From: Prosthecobacter debontii
GTDB taxonomy: Bacteria > Verrucomicrobiota > Verrucomicrobiia > Verrucomicrobiales > Verrucomicrobiaceae
Length of the DNA: 64,000 nt
Assembly: GCA_945869675.1 (NCBI GenBank)
Contig: CAMBPS010000003.1
Coordinates: 1-64,000, forward strand
Reading direction: 5' to 3'
How positions within the stretch are numbered: the stretch's first letter is position 1; every line of letters starts with the position of its first letter. Shown one piece after another: positions 6,860 to 17,588 of the stretch. The notes beneath the pieces are model-generated. The model had not been told where the DNA came from, searched no databases, and saw only the letters and a list, made by a program, of their open reading frames with translations. The position numbers and the translations under genes were made by a program.

Positions 6860-7693
6860 TTAACCCCAGCTCTCCTGACGATACGCGGCTGGTGAAGTGT
6901 TCCGATACTGCCGCATCATGCGACTGAAATAATGTCGGTTCAGCAGGCCGCAATATTCAGCAATGGACTCGATGCTATCATCCGTATGTCGCAGCAAGCG
7001 GCAGGCTTCATCCAAGCGATAGTCGAGCAGCATTCGCATGGGGGGAAGCTGCAGTTCTTGCTGGAAGAGATGGTTTAAATTGCGCACGCTAAGGCCGGCG
7101 TGACGGGAGATTTGATCTGCTGACAACTTTAGACCCATGTGCTGATTCATAAATTCCATGGCCTTCAAAACTCGTGGATCTAACCTCTGCTGCTCCCAGA
7201 TGCTGTCAGGCAGTCGTTGCACCGCCTCCGCCACCAGTTGGATCGACACCCAGGGGAAGCGCACGCTACCTGGTTGCTCCCCTATCTGAATCAGATTCAG
7301 TAACAGGCTGCTCATATGTGGCGTATTGCTGAAGCTATAGATTCCGGGAGCTGCTCTGTCTGCAACGGGGCCGAGACTGAAATGCGCATACCATTTGCTA
7401 AAAGGCCCTGATGTCGTGGTGCTGAATGTCGTGTGTGGCGGGATCAGATACACAGTGCCAGGCTTTAGCAGAGTTTGTTGACGATCGATCTCGACCACGC
7501 CGCCCACTTCCATCGGCCAATATAAGCGCCAATACGGGTCATTGAGTCGACGCAGTTCCCATTGTTGCAGTTCGATTTTCCTCGTGGTCAGAATATCTAC
7601 CGTCACACCTGGCAGGGCCACGGAGCGGTGACCTTGCACCCGATGGGCGGACCCTGCGGGCACGACGCTGAGAAAAGAAGGGGGCTGCGGCAT
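6860..7693 (-). CDS. AraC-family transcriptional regulator
   Basis: C-terminal MGLKLSADQISRHAGLSVRNLNHLFQQELQLPPMRMLLDYRLDEACRLLRHTDDSIESIAEYCGLLNRHYFSRMMRQYRNTSPAAYRQ: double HTH AraC signature. Confidence 0.9.
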   Translation of the reverse strand: MPQPPSFLSVVPAGSAHRVQGHRSVALPGVTVDILTTRKIELQQWELRRLNDPYWRLYWPMEVGGVVEIDRQQTLLKPGTVYLIPPHTTFSTTTSGPFSKWYAHFSLGPVADRAAPGIYSFSNTPHMSSLLLNLIQIGEQPGSVRFPWVSIQLVAEAVQRLPDSIWEQQRLDPRVLKAMEFMNQHMGLKLSADQISRHAGLSVRNLNHLFQQELQLPPMRMLLDYRLDEACRLLRHTDDSIESIAEYCGLLNRHYFSRMMRQYRNTSPAAYRQESWG

Positions 7694-7892
7694 AACGGAT
7701 TGCTAAATCAGACACAAATCTGGCCGATGCTGGTATGGATAGCAAGAAAGGATCTGGTAAAGAGAAATGGTTAGCCAGATCCGATGCAACCAAGTATGTC
7801 ATGTCAATCGCCACACCTGACCAAAGCCGCGCTAGGCTGGGTGATGCCTCATGCGGTGGGGATGCCGTTTTGGCTGTCTCTTTAATCATCTC

Positions 7893-8972
7893 ATGAGCAT
7901 CTCCACTCTGCCTGAACTACGCAGCACTCACGACGTCGAGCGCGTGCTTGAGTTTGAATTCGTGCGCGCCACAGAGAATGCGGCTCTTAAAGCCGTGCAT
8001 TGGCTTGGTCGTGGTGAAAAGGAACGCGCGGATGCAGAGGCCTGTGCTGCTATAGCTGGCGTGTTTGATCTGCTGGATGTCTGTGGTCACGTCGTTATCG
8101 GCGAAGGCATCAAGGACAAGGCTCCCGGGATTTTTGTGGGTGAAAAATTGGGCACTTGGAAAGAGGGTTCGCCTCGGTTTGAGATTGCCCTTGATCCCGT
8201 GGATGGAACCTCGAATTTATCGAAAGGCCTGCCAAACAGTATCTCGGTCATGGCCGCCGCACAGGTGCCAGAAGGTGTGAAATCCGTGATGCGCCACTTG
8301 CCGAGCTTTTACAGCCACAAGATCGCTTACGGCCCAGCCTTGCGTGAGCATTTCAAGAAAACCGGTGCCTTGCCTTTGCTCTCCATGCCTGTGGGCGAAG
8401 TCTTAGAAATCACCGCCAAGGTACTAGGCAAACGCCTGCGTGATCTCGTGGTAGTCACCATGGATCGCCCACGGCATGCAGACATCATCGCCAGCATTCG
8501 TGCCTGCGGTGCTGCTTTGCGTATGATCAGTGATGGGGACGTCACTGCGGCCGTTGCGCCATCTTTACCTGACAGCGGTGTCGATCTCTACATCGGCATC
8601 GGTGGAACACCTGAAGGAATTTTGGCGGCTGCCGCGATCAAATGTCTCGGTGGCGATATGCAGCTTGCCATGTGGATGAATGAAGCTGACACGCGTGATC
8701 GCTCAGCCATCCTAAAATCTGAGGCTAACCTCTTTGGCCACCATCATGTCGATGACCTGATTGAAGGAGATAGCGCGCTCTTTTGTGCGACCGGAATTAG
8801 TGACAGTCCTCTCGTGCCGGGTGTCAAGCTCACAGGGTATCACCGGGCTGAAACCCACAGCATTCTCATGCGCGCCCGCAGCGGAACGGTGCGCCGCATC
8901 CACGCCACGCATGACTTGAATCGCAAACTCATCCCTCTCCGCGAAAGTTTTCTTATCAACCCAATACCCTAA
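7893..8972 (+). CDS. glpX: Class II fructose-1,6-bisphosphatase (GlpX)
   Basis: VRATENAALKAVHWLGRGEKERADAEACAAI...VVIGEGIKDKAPGIFVGEKLG...IALDPVDGTSNLSKGLPNSISVMA...GIGGTPEGILAAAAIKCLGGDMQ. Confidence 0.92.
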   Translation: MSISTLPELRSTHDVERVLEFEFVRATENAALKAVHWLGRGEKERADAEACAAIAGVFDLLDVCGHVVIGEGIKDKAPGIFVGEKLGTWKEGSPRFEIALDPVDGTSNLSKGLPNSISVMAAAQVPEGVKSVMRHLPSFYSHKIAYGPALREHFKKTGALPLLSMPVGEVLEITAKVLGKRLRDLVVVTMDRPRHADIIASIRACGAALRMISDGDVTAAVAPSLPDSGVDLYIGIGGTPEGILAAAAIKCLGGDMQLAMWMNEADTRDRSAILKSEANLFGHHHVDDLIEGDSALFCATGISDSPLVPGVKLTGYHRAETHSILMRARSGTVRRIHATHDLNRKLIPLRESFLINPIP

Positions 8973-8984
8973 AAAACAAAGACC

Positions 8985-9947
8985 ATGGCCGACATCCAAA
9001 CCAGCGCAGCAGACAAGAAGGACAAAGAATATTTCACATCGACCCCACAGGAAGCTCCAGGCTTTTTCCTCAAAGGTTGCCACCAGTACGACTGGGGTCT
9101 CAAAAACCGCATGAGTCGAATCTTTGACCCCAAAGACGGCCGCACGGTGATGCTCGCCTTTGACCACGGTTATTTCCAAGGCCCAACGACAGGCTTGGAG
9201 CGTGTGGACCAGACGATCCTCCCGCTTGCTCCGTATGCCGATTGTCTCATGCTCACGCGTGGCATTCAGCGCAGCGTCATCCCTGCCAGCACCACGAAAG
9301 CCATCGCTCTGCGTGCTTCCGGCGGCACTTCCATGGTGAGTCCGATGGAAGAATGGGAAGGTGAAATCGACGGTAAGAAAGCGAAGTTTAATCGCCCCGG
9401 TTTTGAGCCGCTTTCCAATGAAAGCACTGCTCTCAATATCGAAGAAGCCATCCGTCTCAATGCCAGCGTTCTCGCTGTTCAAGTTTTCATCGGCAGCGCC
9501 TACGAGCGTCAGTCGTTGAAGAATCTCACAGACCTTGTCGATGCGGCTAGTCGTTACGGCATTGCCGTCATGGGAGTGACCGCTGTCGGTCGTGCCATGG
9601 CTCGCACCCCGCAGTATTTCCGTCTCGCGACGCGCATCATGGCTGAGCTCGGCGCCAATGTCGTGAAGTGCTACTACACGGACACCGAGTTTGATACGGT
9701 CACCTCGTGCTGCCCAGTGCCAATCGTCATCGCCGGTGGTAAAAAGCTTCCAGAAATCGATGCCCTGACCATGTGCTACAACGCCATCCAACAGGGTGCT
9801 AACGGGGTGGACATGGGGCGTAATATTTTCCAAAGCGACGCTCCGATCAGCATGATGCAAGCCGTGCGCGGTGTGGTGCATGAAGGTCTGACTCCTGAGC
9901 AAGGCTACGCTATGTACAACGATCTCAAGGCCAAAGGAACCAAGTAA
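8985..9947 (+). CDS. DeoC/LacD-family class I aldolase (LsrF/FbaB-like)
   Basis: [38 protein letters not shown]...[34 protein letters not shown]...[17 protein letters not shown]. Confidence 0.85.
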   Translation: MADIQTSAADKKDKEYFTSTPQEAPGFFLKGCHQYDWGLKNRMSRIFDPKDGRTVMLAFDHGYFQGPTTGLERVDQTILPLAPYADCLMLTRGIQRSVIPASTTKAIALRASGGTSMVSPMEEWEGEIDGKKAKFNRPGFEPLSNESTALNIEEAIRLNASVLAVQVFIGSAYERQSLKNLTDLVDAASRYGIAVMGVTAVGRAMARTPQYFRLATRIMAELGANVVKCYYTDTEFDTVTSCCPVPIVIAGGKKLPEIDALTMCYNAIQQGANGVDMGRNIFQSDAPISMMQAVRGVVHEGLTPEQGYAMYNDLKAKGTK

Positions 9948-9959
9948 TCTCTCACAACC

Positions 9960-10586
9960 ATGGAACTTAAACCCAATCAAGTCCGCCTCATGATGATTCA
10001 GGTGGCAGACGCCATCATCGCTGCGGAAGCCATGCTTTCTCAAGCCGACCGTGACCTAGGCGATGGCGATCACGGGCTCGGCATGAAGCGCGGTATGGAA
10101 GCTGTGAAAGTGCAGCTGGAGCCCTTAGAACCAAGCAGTGTTGAGCAAGTCTTTGTCACGACGGGGACCGCGATGATGTCGAGCATGGGCGGTGCCTCAG
10201 GTGCGCTCTTTGGCACCGTTTATCGTGCCGGTGGTAAAGCTCTGGCTGGTCGTGATGTTCTCGATGCAGAAGCCCTTGCGCTTTTGCTCGAAGCGGCGCT
10301 CGACGGTGTTATGAAACGGGGTGGTGCTAAACCTGGTGATAAAACCATGATCGATGCCCTTGCCCCAGCTGCTTCGAAAGCTCGTGAGGTCATTGCGTTG
10401 GATCTGCCCGATGCTTTCACAGCCGTCGCCGCAGCCGCTGAGTCTGGTAAAGATGCAAGCAAAGCTATGATCGCTCAGTTTGGTCGCGCGAAAACTCTTG
10501 GAGAAGCCTGCATTGGTTTCCCAGATGCGGGTGCCTGCTCTGTAACGATTATGCTAAGCAGCATGCGTGATTACGTTTTGGGATGA
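9960..10586 (+). CDS. Dihydroxyacetone kinase subunit L (DhaL)
   Basis: ADAIIAAEAMLSQADRDLGDGDHGLGMKRGMEAV...GGASGALFGTVYRAGGKAL...RGGAKPGDKTMIDALAPA: DhaL nucleotide-binding signatures. Confidence 0.9.
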   Translation: MELKPNQVRLMMIQVADAIIAAEAMLSQADRDLGDGDHGLGMKRGMEAVKVQLEPLEPSSVEQVFVTTGTAMMSSMGGASGALFGTVYRAGGKALAGRDVLDAEALALLLEAALDGVMKRGGAKPGDKTMIDALAPAASKAREVIALDLPDAFTAVAAAAESGKDASKAMIAQFGRAKTLGEACIGFPDAGACSVTIMLSSMRDYVLG

Positions 10587-10650
10587 TTCATTTGGATTGA
10601 ATCTCGGTTTAGTAGAAAGGCAGACGGTTGAGTTGCGTTCACAACGCCAC

Positions 10651-12033
10651 ATGAAACTGTCTGCCTTTTTTCATCAAGCGCTGCACCTCGGATTAATTCT
10701 CTGGTTGTTGGTTCTAAGTTCAGCCGCAGCCTCTGAGCAGCGCCCTAACATCCTCCTTATCCTAGCTGACGACTTCGGCTATGGAGATCTCGGTTGCATG
10801 GGCTGCACGGATATTGAGACGCCGAACATTGATAGTCTGGCTAGAGATGGTGTGAAATTCACCGACTTCTATTCCAATGCACCCGTGTGCACGCCGACAC
10901 GCACTGGTTTCATGACCGGACGCTGGCAGCAACGTTGCGGCTTGGAGTTTGCTTTTGGGTATCAAGTAGAGCAGTTCCGCCGCGTGAAAGGTGAGTGGGT
11001 GGCTGAGCCTGACATTCACGCACTTGGACTGCCTTTGAGTGAGACGACCATCGCCGATCGACTGAAGTCGGCTAGCTATGCTACGGGTGCGTTTGGTAAA
11101 TGGCATCTCGGTTTCAAAGAGGAGTATAATCCCACCAAGCGCGGTTTTGATGAGTTCTTTGGTGAGTTGTTAGGGCACGCTGACTACTACAAGCACAGCT
11201 ATTATGACGGCACCTATGCGCTGCGTGAGGGGCTGAATCCTGTGAAGGCGGAAGGCTACTTCACGGATCTCGTGAATGAGCGCGCCACGAAGTTTATCCG
11301 CGATCATGCAAAGCAACCTTTCTTCTTGTATGTGCCGCATCTCGCTGTCCATGCACCCTATCAAGCACCCGATGATCCTGAAACGCCGATGGTTACCAAA
11401 GATAGCATGCATCACGGCAGCCGTGCCATTTATAAAGCCATGGTGGAACGCATTGATCGCGGAGTCGGTATGATGCTCGCAGAGTTGGAAAAACAGGGCT
11501 TAGGCGACAACACGCTCGTTGTTTTTTCCAGCGACAATGGGGGCGAGCGCTTTAGCCGAAACACCCCGCTGTTTCACCACAAAGCTACCGTTTGGGAGGG
11601 GGGGATTCGTGTTCCTTGTCTCATGCGTTGGCCCAAGCAACTACCGAGAGGTAAAGTCACCTCGCAAATGGCCATTACCATGGATCTTCATGCCACTTTT
11701 CTTGCCGCTGCAGGCGTCACGAATCCAGCGCCTAAGCCGCTCGATGGTATCAACCTTTTACCTCTTCTCACGAGTGATGCCGCTCCTCTTGAGCGCACCT
11801 TTTATTGGCGCATCGATCGTAGCAACCGCAAGCAGAGGGCCATCCGCCAAGGCCCCTGGAAATACATCAACGATGGTAACACCATGGATCTCCTCTTTAA
11901 TCTCCAGAAAGACATCGGCGAGCACACCAACTTAGGTTATCAGCATCCTGATATCCTCGAAGATTTGAAGTCCAAGCTCAAAGCTTGGGAAGCTGAAATG
12001 GATGTCACGGAACGCGAGATTTTGGTGCGCTGA
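10651..12033 (+). CDS. Secreted type I sulfatase (arylsulfatase-like)
   Basis: RPNILLILADDFGYGDLGCMGCTDIETPNIDSLARDGVKFTDFYSNAPVCTPTRTGFMTGRW: sulfatase signature with CTPTR formylglycine motif; N-terminal signal peptide. Confidence 0.93.
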   Translation: MKLSAFFHQALHLGLILWLLVLSSAAASEQRPNILLILADDFGYGDLGCMGCTDIETPNIDSLARDGVKFTDFYSNAPVCTPTRTGFMTGRWQQRCGLEFAFGYQVEQFRRVKGEWVAEPDIHALGLPLSETTIADRLKSASYATGAFGKWHLGFKEEYNPTKRGFDEFFGELLGHADYYKHSYYDGTYALREGLNPVKAEGYFTDLVNERATKFIRDHAKQPFFLYVPHLAVHAPYQAPDDPETPMVTKDSMHHGSRAIYKAMVERIDRGVGMMLAELEKQGLGDNTLVVFSSDNGGERFSRNTPLFHHKATVWEGGIRVPCLMRWPKQLPRGKVTSQMAITMDLHATFLAAAGVTNPAPKPLDGINLLPLLTSDAAPLERTFYWRIDRSNRKQRAIRQGPWKYINDGNTMDLLFNLQKDIGEHTNLGYQHPDILEDLKSKLKAWEAEMDVTEREILVR

Positions 12034-12404
12034 AGCACTTTTAGCCAGTTTTCAATGGTGCTTCCAAAGGCATTAAGAAATCAAGGTCAACCTGACCATC
12101 ATGCTGAGCATCTAGGTCGTCTCAGTAGATCAGGCCTAGACGGAAGGACTGGCCTTGGGTAGCTTGAGTTTCTTCATAATGCGCTAAGTCTCGAAAACTA
12201 AAAAGGGCCAGGAATTCTCACCGCTTGTTATGTGTTCACGATTGGTTGCCGCATCTTGTCATCGCATAGCATCAGGATTGCATCATTGCCAGTTCGTATG
12301 GCTGGCAGTTCTGCTGGTTCGGATGGAAATGGTTAGATTTTCTTGATGGTGATTTATCACGCGGTGTCGAGTTTTTTTAAGATGAATCGTAATCTGTCTA
12401 TCAC

Positions 12405-12920
12405 ATGCTCATTCCAGAAAACATTGCTGCTGTTTTGCTCTCAGAGCGACTTCCGCTCACAGCTTTCTTCGCCAGTGTAACGAGGGATTTTCACCTGGCA
12501 GAGGATGTGTTTCAAGACGTCTGTGTGAAGGCTCTTGGCAGGGCAGGGGAGTTCGATACTGCAGCCCATGTGATGAATTGGGCACGCCTCGTGGGAAAAA
12601 ATCGTGCCATCGACATTCTACGCGCGCGTGATGGTCGTTATCTGGGGCTGAGCGCCGAAATGCTTGATGTTCTCGCGGCGGAGTGGCCTGAGCATCATCA
12701 ATCGGATGACTTGCAGGAGGCTCTCGGCAAATGCATTGATCAGGTCACGCCAAACAACCGTGAACTCCTGCGCCTTCGCTATTTTGAACGACGAAATTGC
12801 GCCGATGTGGCTACGATGATGGGTCGCAAGATCGAGACGGTCTATCAAGCGCTTGCCCGACTCCATAAAACGCTCGGTGAATGCATGCGCCTACAAATTC
12901 AAAACGAGACTTCCCTATGA
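12405..12920 (+). CDS. ECF-type RNA polymerase sigma-70 factor
   Basis: FFASVTRDFHLAEDVFQDVCVKALGRAGEFDTAAHVMNWARLVGKNRAIDILRARDGR...LRLRYFERRNCADVATMMGRKIETVYQALARLHKTLGECM. Confidence 0.85.
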   Translation: MLIPENIAAVLLSERLPLTAFFASVTRDFHLAEDVFQDVCVKALGRAGEFDTAAHVMNWARLVGKNRAIDILRARDGRYLGLSAEMLDVLAAEWPEHHQSDDLQEALGKCIDQVTPNNRELLRLRYFERRNCADVATMMGRKIETVYQALARLHKTLGECMRLQIQNETSL

Positions 12921-13828
12921 ATGAGTTTGATTTTCTCCACCTCTTCATGCGTCATCAGGACGGGGTGCTAACGGCCGATGAGATCACCGCGCTCGAAGCC
13001 GTGCTGCGTGATGATCCGACGAAACGCCAACTTTTTGCTGGCACGCAAATTCGCTCGATGGCGCTTTATGATCGTTTTCGCCAGGACGCTTTTCGCGTCG
13101 AGCCTGCGTCACGAGGGAAAATCAGCTGGATCACCCGCCCCATGGCAGCGATGGCTGCCGGGCTCGTCATGGGTCTTTTTAGCGCATCGATTGTCTGGGC
13201 TATGTCATCGCCGAGGGCCACTGCCGAGCGGCTCTTTTCACTCATCAACGGCTCTTTCGATGAAAACCGTCTAAAGCATGGATTTCCCCATCAAACGGGT
13301 TGTTGGAGCGGCGATGAGGCCGCTATTTGCGATGGCCAACTGCGTTTTATCGCTCCCAGCAGCGATTTGGGCGATCCCACGGGCCGCGCGATCTCTTGCG
13401 ATGTCTTTCAACTCGTCGATCTCCGTCCGCTGCGCCACACGATTAGTCTGGAAGGCGACTCTGTGCTCGAACTCAGCGCCGACTTCGTCGATGCCCGCCC
13501 TCAAAACACGAAACCCTCTGTCACTTTCTTTGGTCAACTCTATCTCTTCAAAGGTGATCCTGCTGCTTTGCATCAATCATGGCCTCAAAGCATAGCCGAT
13601 TCCGTCGCCAGCGGCAGCGCCCAGGTCACCACGCTTGGCTCAGATGCCAAAAGAAAGCAGACCATCACTGCAAAGTGCCTCGTTCCTGCTCAAGCCGATT
13701 TCGCCGTCCTACAAATCGCTGCTCGGCCAAATCTCCGACCAGCTAAGCTCGACTCACTGTTCGCCGATGACGTGAAGCTCACGCTTAAAAGACAGCCCAG
13801 TCTGCCTGTGCGCATTGTTCGGCGTTAA
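12917..13828 (+). CDS. Putative membrane anti-sigma factor with extracellular sensor domain
   Basis: MNEFDFLHLFMRHQDGVLTADEITALEAVLRDDPTKRQLFAGTQIRSMALYDRF... cytosolic segment, single TM AAMAAGLVMGLFSASIVWAM, extracytoplasmic domain; start overlaps sigma-factor stop. Confidence 0.65.
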   Translation: MNEFDFLHLFMRHQDGVLTADEITALEAVLRDDPTKRQLFAGTQIRSMALYDRFRQDAFRVEPASRGKISWITRPMAAMAAGLVMGLFSASIVWAMSSPRATAERLFSLINGSFDENRLKHGFPHQTGCWSGDEAAICDGQLRFIAPSSDLGDPTGRAISCDVFQLVDLRPLRHTISLEGDSVLELSADFVDARPQNTKPSVTFFGQLYLFKGDPAALHQSWPQSIADSVASGSAQVTTLGSDAKRKQTITAKCLVPAQADFAVLQIAARPNLRPAKLDSLFADDVKLTLKRQPSLPVRIVRR

Positions 13829-13873
13829 TGTCACGCATTCGCGTGAGTTGTGACTCTGCAGACGTTGTAGAGA

Positions 13874-14494
13874 ATGATGCCGTTGAAATGGACAGTGTTT
13901 AGTTTTGCGATCTTCGCCACCGCCGCGCAGGCTGGTGGAGCTTGGTCGTGGCTGAATGGTGAGCTTGGGCGCAATGAGAGAAGTCAGCAGGCGATTGAGT
14001 GTGAATTAATGATTTTACCCCAGCTTCCAGTGCCTCAAGGGCAGGAACATGCAGGGTTTCACAGTGGTTTGGCTTCGAGTCGTGATGCCATACGCTGGGT
14101 GCAAGTGGACTTGGGCTCGGAGCACGTTCTGGATGCGGTGTTCGTTGTGCCTGCCATGCTTGGCACGGCACAGGCTTATGGGTTTCCAAGCCACTTTCGC
14201 TTAGATGTCTCCAATGATCCGCTGTTTGCCGATTCGATTCCACTGCTGGATCACAACAACGAGTCTTCAATGCTAGGGCTCGCGCCATGGCAAATCTCAG
14301 CCCGTCAAGTTAAAGCCCGCTATGTGCGATTCACGGCGACGAAGCTTGCACCGCAGCCTGGATCGAGTTCGCGGTTCATCTTTTGTCTCGGGGAGTTGTT
14401 AGTGTTTAGTGAAGGACGAAATGTCGCTCTGCAAGGAGATGTGCTTGCTCCGAATTCAGCAGAAACCCTACCCCTAAAGGAGATAGCCGGCTGA
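13874..14494 (+). CDS. Secreted orphan discoidin (F5/8 type C)-like domain protein
   Basis: DAIRWVQVDLGSEHVLDAVFVVPAMLGTAQAYGFPSHFRLDVSNDPLF...ARYVRFTATKLAPQ..RFIFCLGELLVFSEGRNVAL; resembles the internal domain of the PSD1 protein at 23113-26079. Confidence 0.6.
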   Translation: MMPLKWTVFSFAIFATAAQAGGAWSWLNGELGRNERSQQAIECELMILPQLPVPQGQEHAGFHSGLASSRDAIRWVQVDLGSEHVLDAVFVVPAMLGTAQAYGFPSHFRLDVSNDPLFADSIPLLDHNNESSMLGLAPWQISARQVKARYVRFTATKLAPQPGSSSRFIFCLGELLVFSEGRNVALQGDVLAPNSAETLPLKEIAG

Positions 14495-14648
14495 CTAACC
14501 CTCAGTGTTCACATCGTCGCTACCTATTTCCGCCGTATTGATGACCATTTGGAGGTGAACACAAGAACCGCTGGGGTTGCGAAGGCGTGTTTTTGCGGCT
14601 TAGCGGGTGCAAAATTGTGCTCGGTCTGACGTAATAGCTTCAGTTATC

Positions 14649-17093
14649 ATGCCTTCTTGTTTTCATTTCTGGTCATCTTTTGCCACTCTCGGTCTGATCC
14701 TGGCTTCCATGGCTCATTCAGCAGAACCATTTGAAGCTTTTCTGGAGACACACTGTATCAAGTGCCACGGGCTGGAAAAAGAGAAGGGAGACTTGCGGAT
14801 TGATCAGCTTTCTCGCGATTTCAAAGTGGGAGCGGACACGCATCACTGGGCAGAGATGATGGAGCAGGTGAATTCAGGCGAGATGCCGCCAAAGAAGGAA
14901 AAACAGCCTTCACAGGCCGAGATTGCGGCATTTGTGACGAGTCTGGATACTCGTATCAAGGAGGGCAAGGCTGCACGCATGGCAGGGCGTCCAGCCGTGG
15001 CGCATTATCGGCTGAGCCGGAAAGAGTATCAAAATACGGTTCATGATCTTCTCGGTGTGCGTTACGATCCTGCAAAGCCGGGTGAACTGAATGAAGACAC
15101 TCTGTGGCATGGTTTTGAGCGTATCGGTTCAGAGCTGTCTCTTTCGCCGTCGCATGTGGATCGGTATTACCGCGCTGCGGAGTTGGTGCTGGACCGTGCG
15201 TTTCCAACTGCGGCATCAAGTGAGGCTCGAAAGGTGCGCAAGACGGCCGCTGAGATCCGCTATGGTGGCGGTAAGGACCAGCAATTGGCCCTGGACCGCT
15301 TTGGTATCAAACGGCCGCTGCGTTACCTGCTTTACCCAGGCAATGTCCAAAACGCGCTCTCGTCGAACTGGCTCGGCAAGACGGGGCCGGAGCACAGTGG
15401 ACTCTATCAACTCCGCATCCAAGCCAGCGGCATCCGCCCTCTGGGCGGTCAAACGGCGCATCTAAGCATCGGCAAGCGTACAGGCGAGGAAACGGTGGAT
15501 GGGCTCATCGAGTTCGACATCACGGCACCGGAGGACAAACCCCAGGTGTATGAGTTTGAGGTGTTTCTTGAGATGCCACAGACACTGGATTTCTGCGTGG
15601 TTGCGACAGATGTCGTGGATCGAAGACAAGGCGCTGCTTTCCGTAATGCGCTTGGCAGTCGAGGTGGCTATATTTTCACTCATAGCAGCGAGACGTTGCT
15701 CTTAAATCCGAACGCTCCGCAGATGTTTGATGACAAGGGAAACGGCCTCTTTTCCACGGTGCTGCTCGATTGGATCGAATGGGAAGGGCCGTTGGTGTCG
15801 GAGGCGGAAAAAGCTCGACGTAAGGGTGTAGTGCCGCCCGATGACGCGACGCCGGAGGTGGTGGCGGAGCATTTGCAACGCTTTGCCGAGCGGGCTTGGC
15901 GTCGGCCGGTGAAGCGGGAGGAACTTGGGGATTATTTGAAGTCGTATCGCGCCGAGCGCGAGGCGGGCGAAAAGCTCGCGGATGCTTACCGCGTGGCGTT
16001 GCAGGGCGTGCTGACCTCCAGACACTTCATCTACCTCGTCGAGGGCGATACCGTGGCTCGGGAGCGTCTCACGGATTCTGAATTAGCCTCGCGACTCTCG
16101 TATTTCCTGTGGAGTTCGATGCCGGATGATGCGCTCTTTGCTTCCGCAAAAAGCAGCATGCTAAATGGCGAGGGCCTCAAGAAAGCAGTGGATCGCATGC
16201 TCTCGGATAGGAAGGTCAGCCGCTTCATCGACGACTTCTCGCGACAGTGGCTGCAACTGCATCGTGTGGGCATGTTTCCGCCTGACAAGAAGCTCTACCC
16301 CGCCTATGACGCCTGGCTGGAGGAAAGCATGCGCAATGAACCTGTGGAGTTCTTCCGAGAGATGTTTGCCAAAAACATCCCCATCGATGGCTTTGTTGAT
16401 TCTGATTGGACCATCGCCAATGCGAGGCTTTGCGACTTCTACGGACTGACGGAACCGAAATCAGGCGGCTTTCAAAGGGTATCGCTGAAGCCTGAAAATC
16501 GTCGCGGTGGCCTGCTCACGATGGGCGCCGTGCTCGGTCTCACTTCTGACGGCACGCGGCATCGTCCGGTGCATCGAGGCGTGTGGCTCAGCGAGGTCGT
16601 GCTCGGCAAAACTCCACCACCACCGCCGGCGAATGTGCCTGCGATCGAACCGCCGACTCAGCAAAGCCCCAAGGCAACTCTGCGTCAAAAGATCGAAGCC
16701 CATCGCAACGATGCCAACTGCGCCGCCTGTCACGCGAAGATCGACCCACTCGGCCTTGCCTGGGACAACTACGACGCCGTCGGCCAATGGCGCACGCACG
16801 AAAAAGTGCCAGCAGGAGTTGGCAGCGACCCTATCATCGATCCCTCTGGCCTGATGCCTGATGGCCGTGCCTTCAAAGACGCCAACGAGTTCAAACAACG
16901 CCTCCTCGAAGATCGTGACAAGCTTGACCGCGCCTTCATCGAACACCTTTGCACGTACGCCCTTCGCCGTGCTCTTGCCTTCGATGATCAAGACGACCTC
17001 AACGCCATCCAAGCCGAAGCGAAGAAAACCGGCTACCGCATCAAGGACATTGTCCGTGCCGTGGCTTTGTCTGAACTGATGCGGAAACGCTGA
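14649..17093 (+). CDS. PSD-cytochrome / DUF1587-DUF1592-DUF1588-DUF1585 protein
   Basis: Heme motif [123 protein letters not shown]. Confidence 0.88.
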   Translation: MPSCFHFWSSFATLGLILASMAHSAEPFEAFLETHCIKCHGLEKEKGDLRIDQLSRDFKVGADTHHWAEMMEQVNSGEMPPKKEKQPSQAEIAAFVTSLDTRIKEGKAARMAGRPAVAHYRLSRKEYQNTVHDLLGVRYDPAKPGELNEDTLWHGFERIGSELSLSPSHVDRYYRAAELVLDRAFPTAASSEARKVRKTAAEIRYGGGKDQQLALDRFGIKRPLRYLLYPGNVQNALSSNWLGKTGPEHSGLYQLRIQASGIRPLGGQTAHLSIGKRTGEETVDGLIEFDITAPEDKPQVYEFEVFLEMPQTLDFCVVATDVVDRRQGAAFRNALGSRGGYIFTHSSETLLLNPNAPQMFDDKGNGLFSTVLLDWIEWEGPLVSEAEKARRKGVVPPDDATPEVVAEHLQRFAERAWRRPVKREELGDYLKSYRAEREAGEKLADAYRVALQGVLTSRHFIYLVEGDTVARERLTDSELASRLSYFLWSSMPDDALFASAKSSMLNGEGLKKAVDRMLSDRKVSRFIDDFSRQWLQLHRVGMFPPDKKLYPAYDAWLEESMRNEPVEFFREMFAKNIPIDGFVDSDWTIANARLCDFYGLTEPKSGGFQRVSLKPENRRGGLLTMGAVLGLTSDGTRHRPVHRGVWLSEVVLGKTPPPPPANVPAIEPPTQQSPKATLRQKIEAHRNDANCAACHAKIDPLGLAWDNYDAVGQWRTHEKVPAGVGSDPIIDPSGLMPDGRAFKDANEFKQRLLEDRDKLDRAFIEHLCTYALRRALAFDDQDDLNAIQAEAKKTGYRIKDIVRAVALSELMRKR

Positions 17094-17186
17094 AGTTCTT
17101 GGTTCTTTGTTGCCCAGCAGAAAGCCAAAACCCCTAACCAAGCGCCTAAACCAAGAACTAGGAACGAAGAACCAGGATCGAAGAAT

Positions 17187-17537
17187 ATGAAAATAACCCG
17201 CTTTGAAGACATTGAAGGCTGGCAGTTAGCGAGGGAGCTGACGCGGCAGGTCTATGCCGTGGCCATACGCGGAATGTTTGCGAAGGACTTCGGGCTTCGG
17301 GACCAGATCATCCGCGCATCAGGTTCAGCTATGCACAACATCGCTGAAGGATTCGATGGGGGGAGCAATGCTGAGTTCGTCAAGTTTCTGCGCTACTCCC
17401 AGCGTTCATGTTCGGAGGTTCAGAGCCAGCTCTACATCGCTTTGGATCAGTCCTGCATCACGCCGAAGGAGTTTGATGCCATTACAATCAAGCCGCTCTC
17501 ACCCACGCCAAAGTCGGCGGATTCATTCACTATTTGA
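17187..17537 (+). CDS. Four-helix-bundle protein (S23 / 23S rRNA intervening-sequence protein family)
   Basis: FEDIEGWQLARELTRQVYAVAIRGMFAKDFGLRDQIIRASGSAMHNIAEGFDGGSNAEFVKFLRYSQRSCSEVQSQLYIALDQ: typical S23-type signature. Confidence 0.85.
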   Translation: MKITRFEDIEGWQLARELTRQVYAVAIRGMFAKDFGLRDQIIRASGSAMHNIAEGFDGGSNAEFVKFLRYSQRSCSEVQSQLYIALDQSCITPKEFDAITIKPLSPTPKSADSFTI

Positions 17538-17588
17538 TAAGCACAACGAACCCACGCTGCCCCCCCCTTCAACCAAGAACAAAGAACC

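Noticed and set aside
8712-10043. 443-aa minus-strand ORF opposite glpX/aldolase/dhaL
   Set aside because: Antisense to three clearly conserved genes; His/Arg-rich low-plausibility translation typical of shadow frames.
12034-12404. 370-bp gap after the sulfatase checked for a missed gene or RNA
   Set aside because: No convincing ORF, tRNA-like cloverleaf or repeat could be supported by eye.
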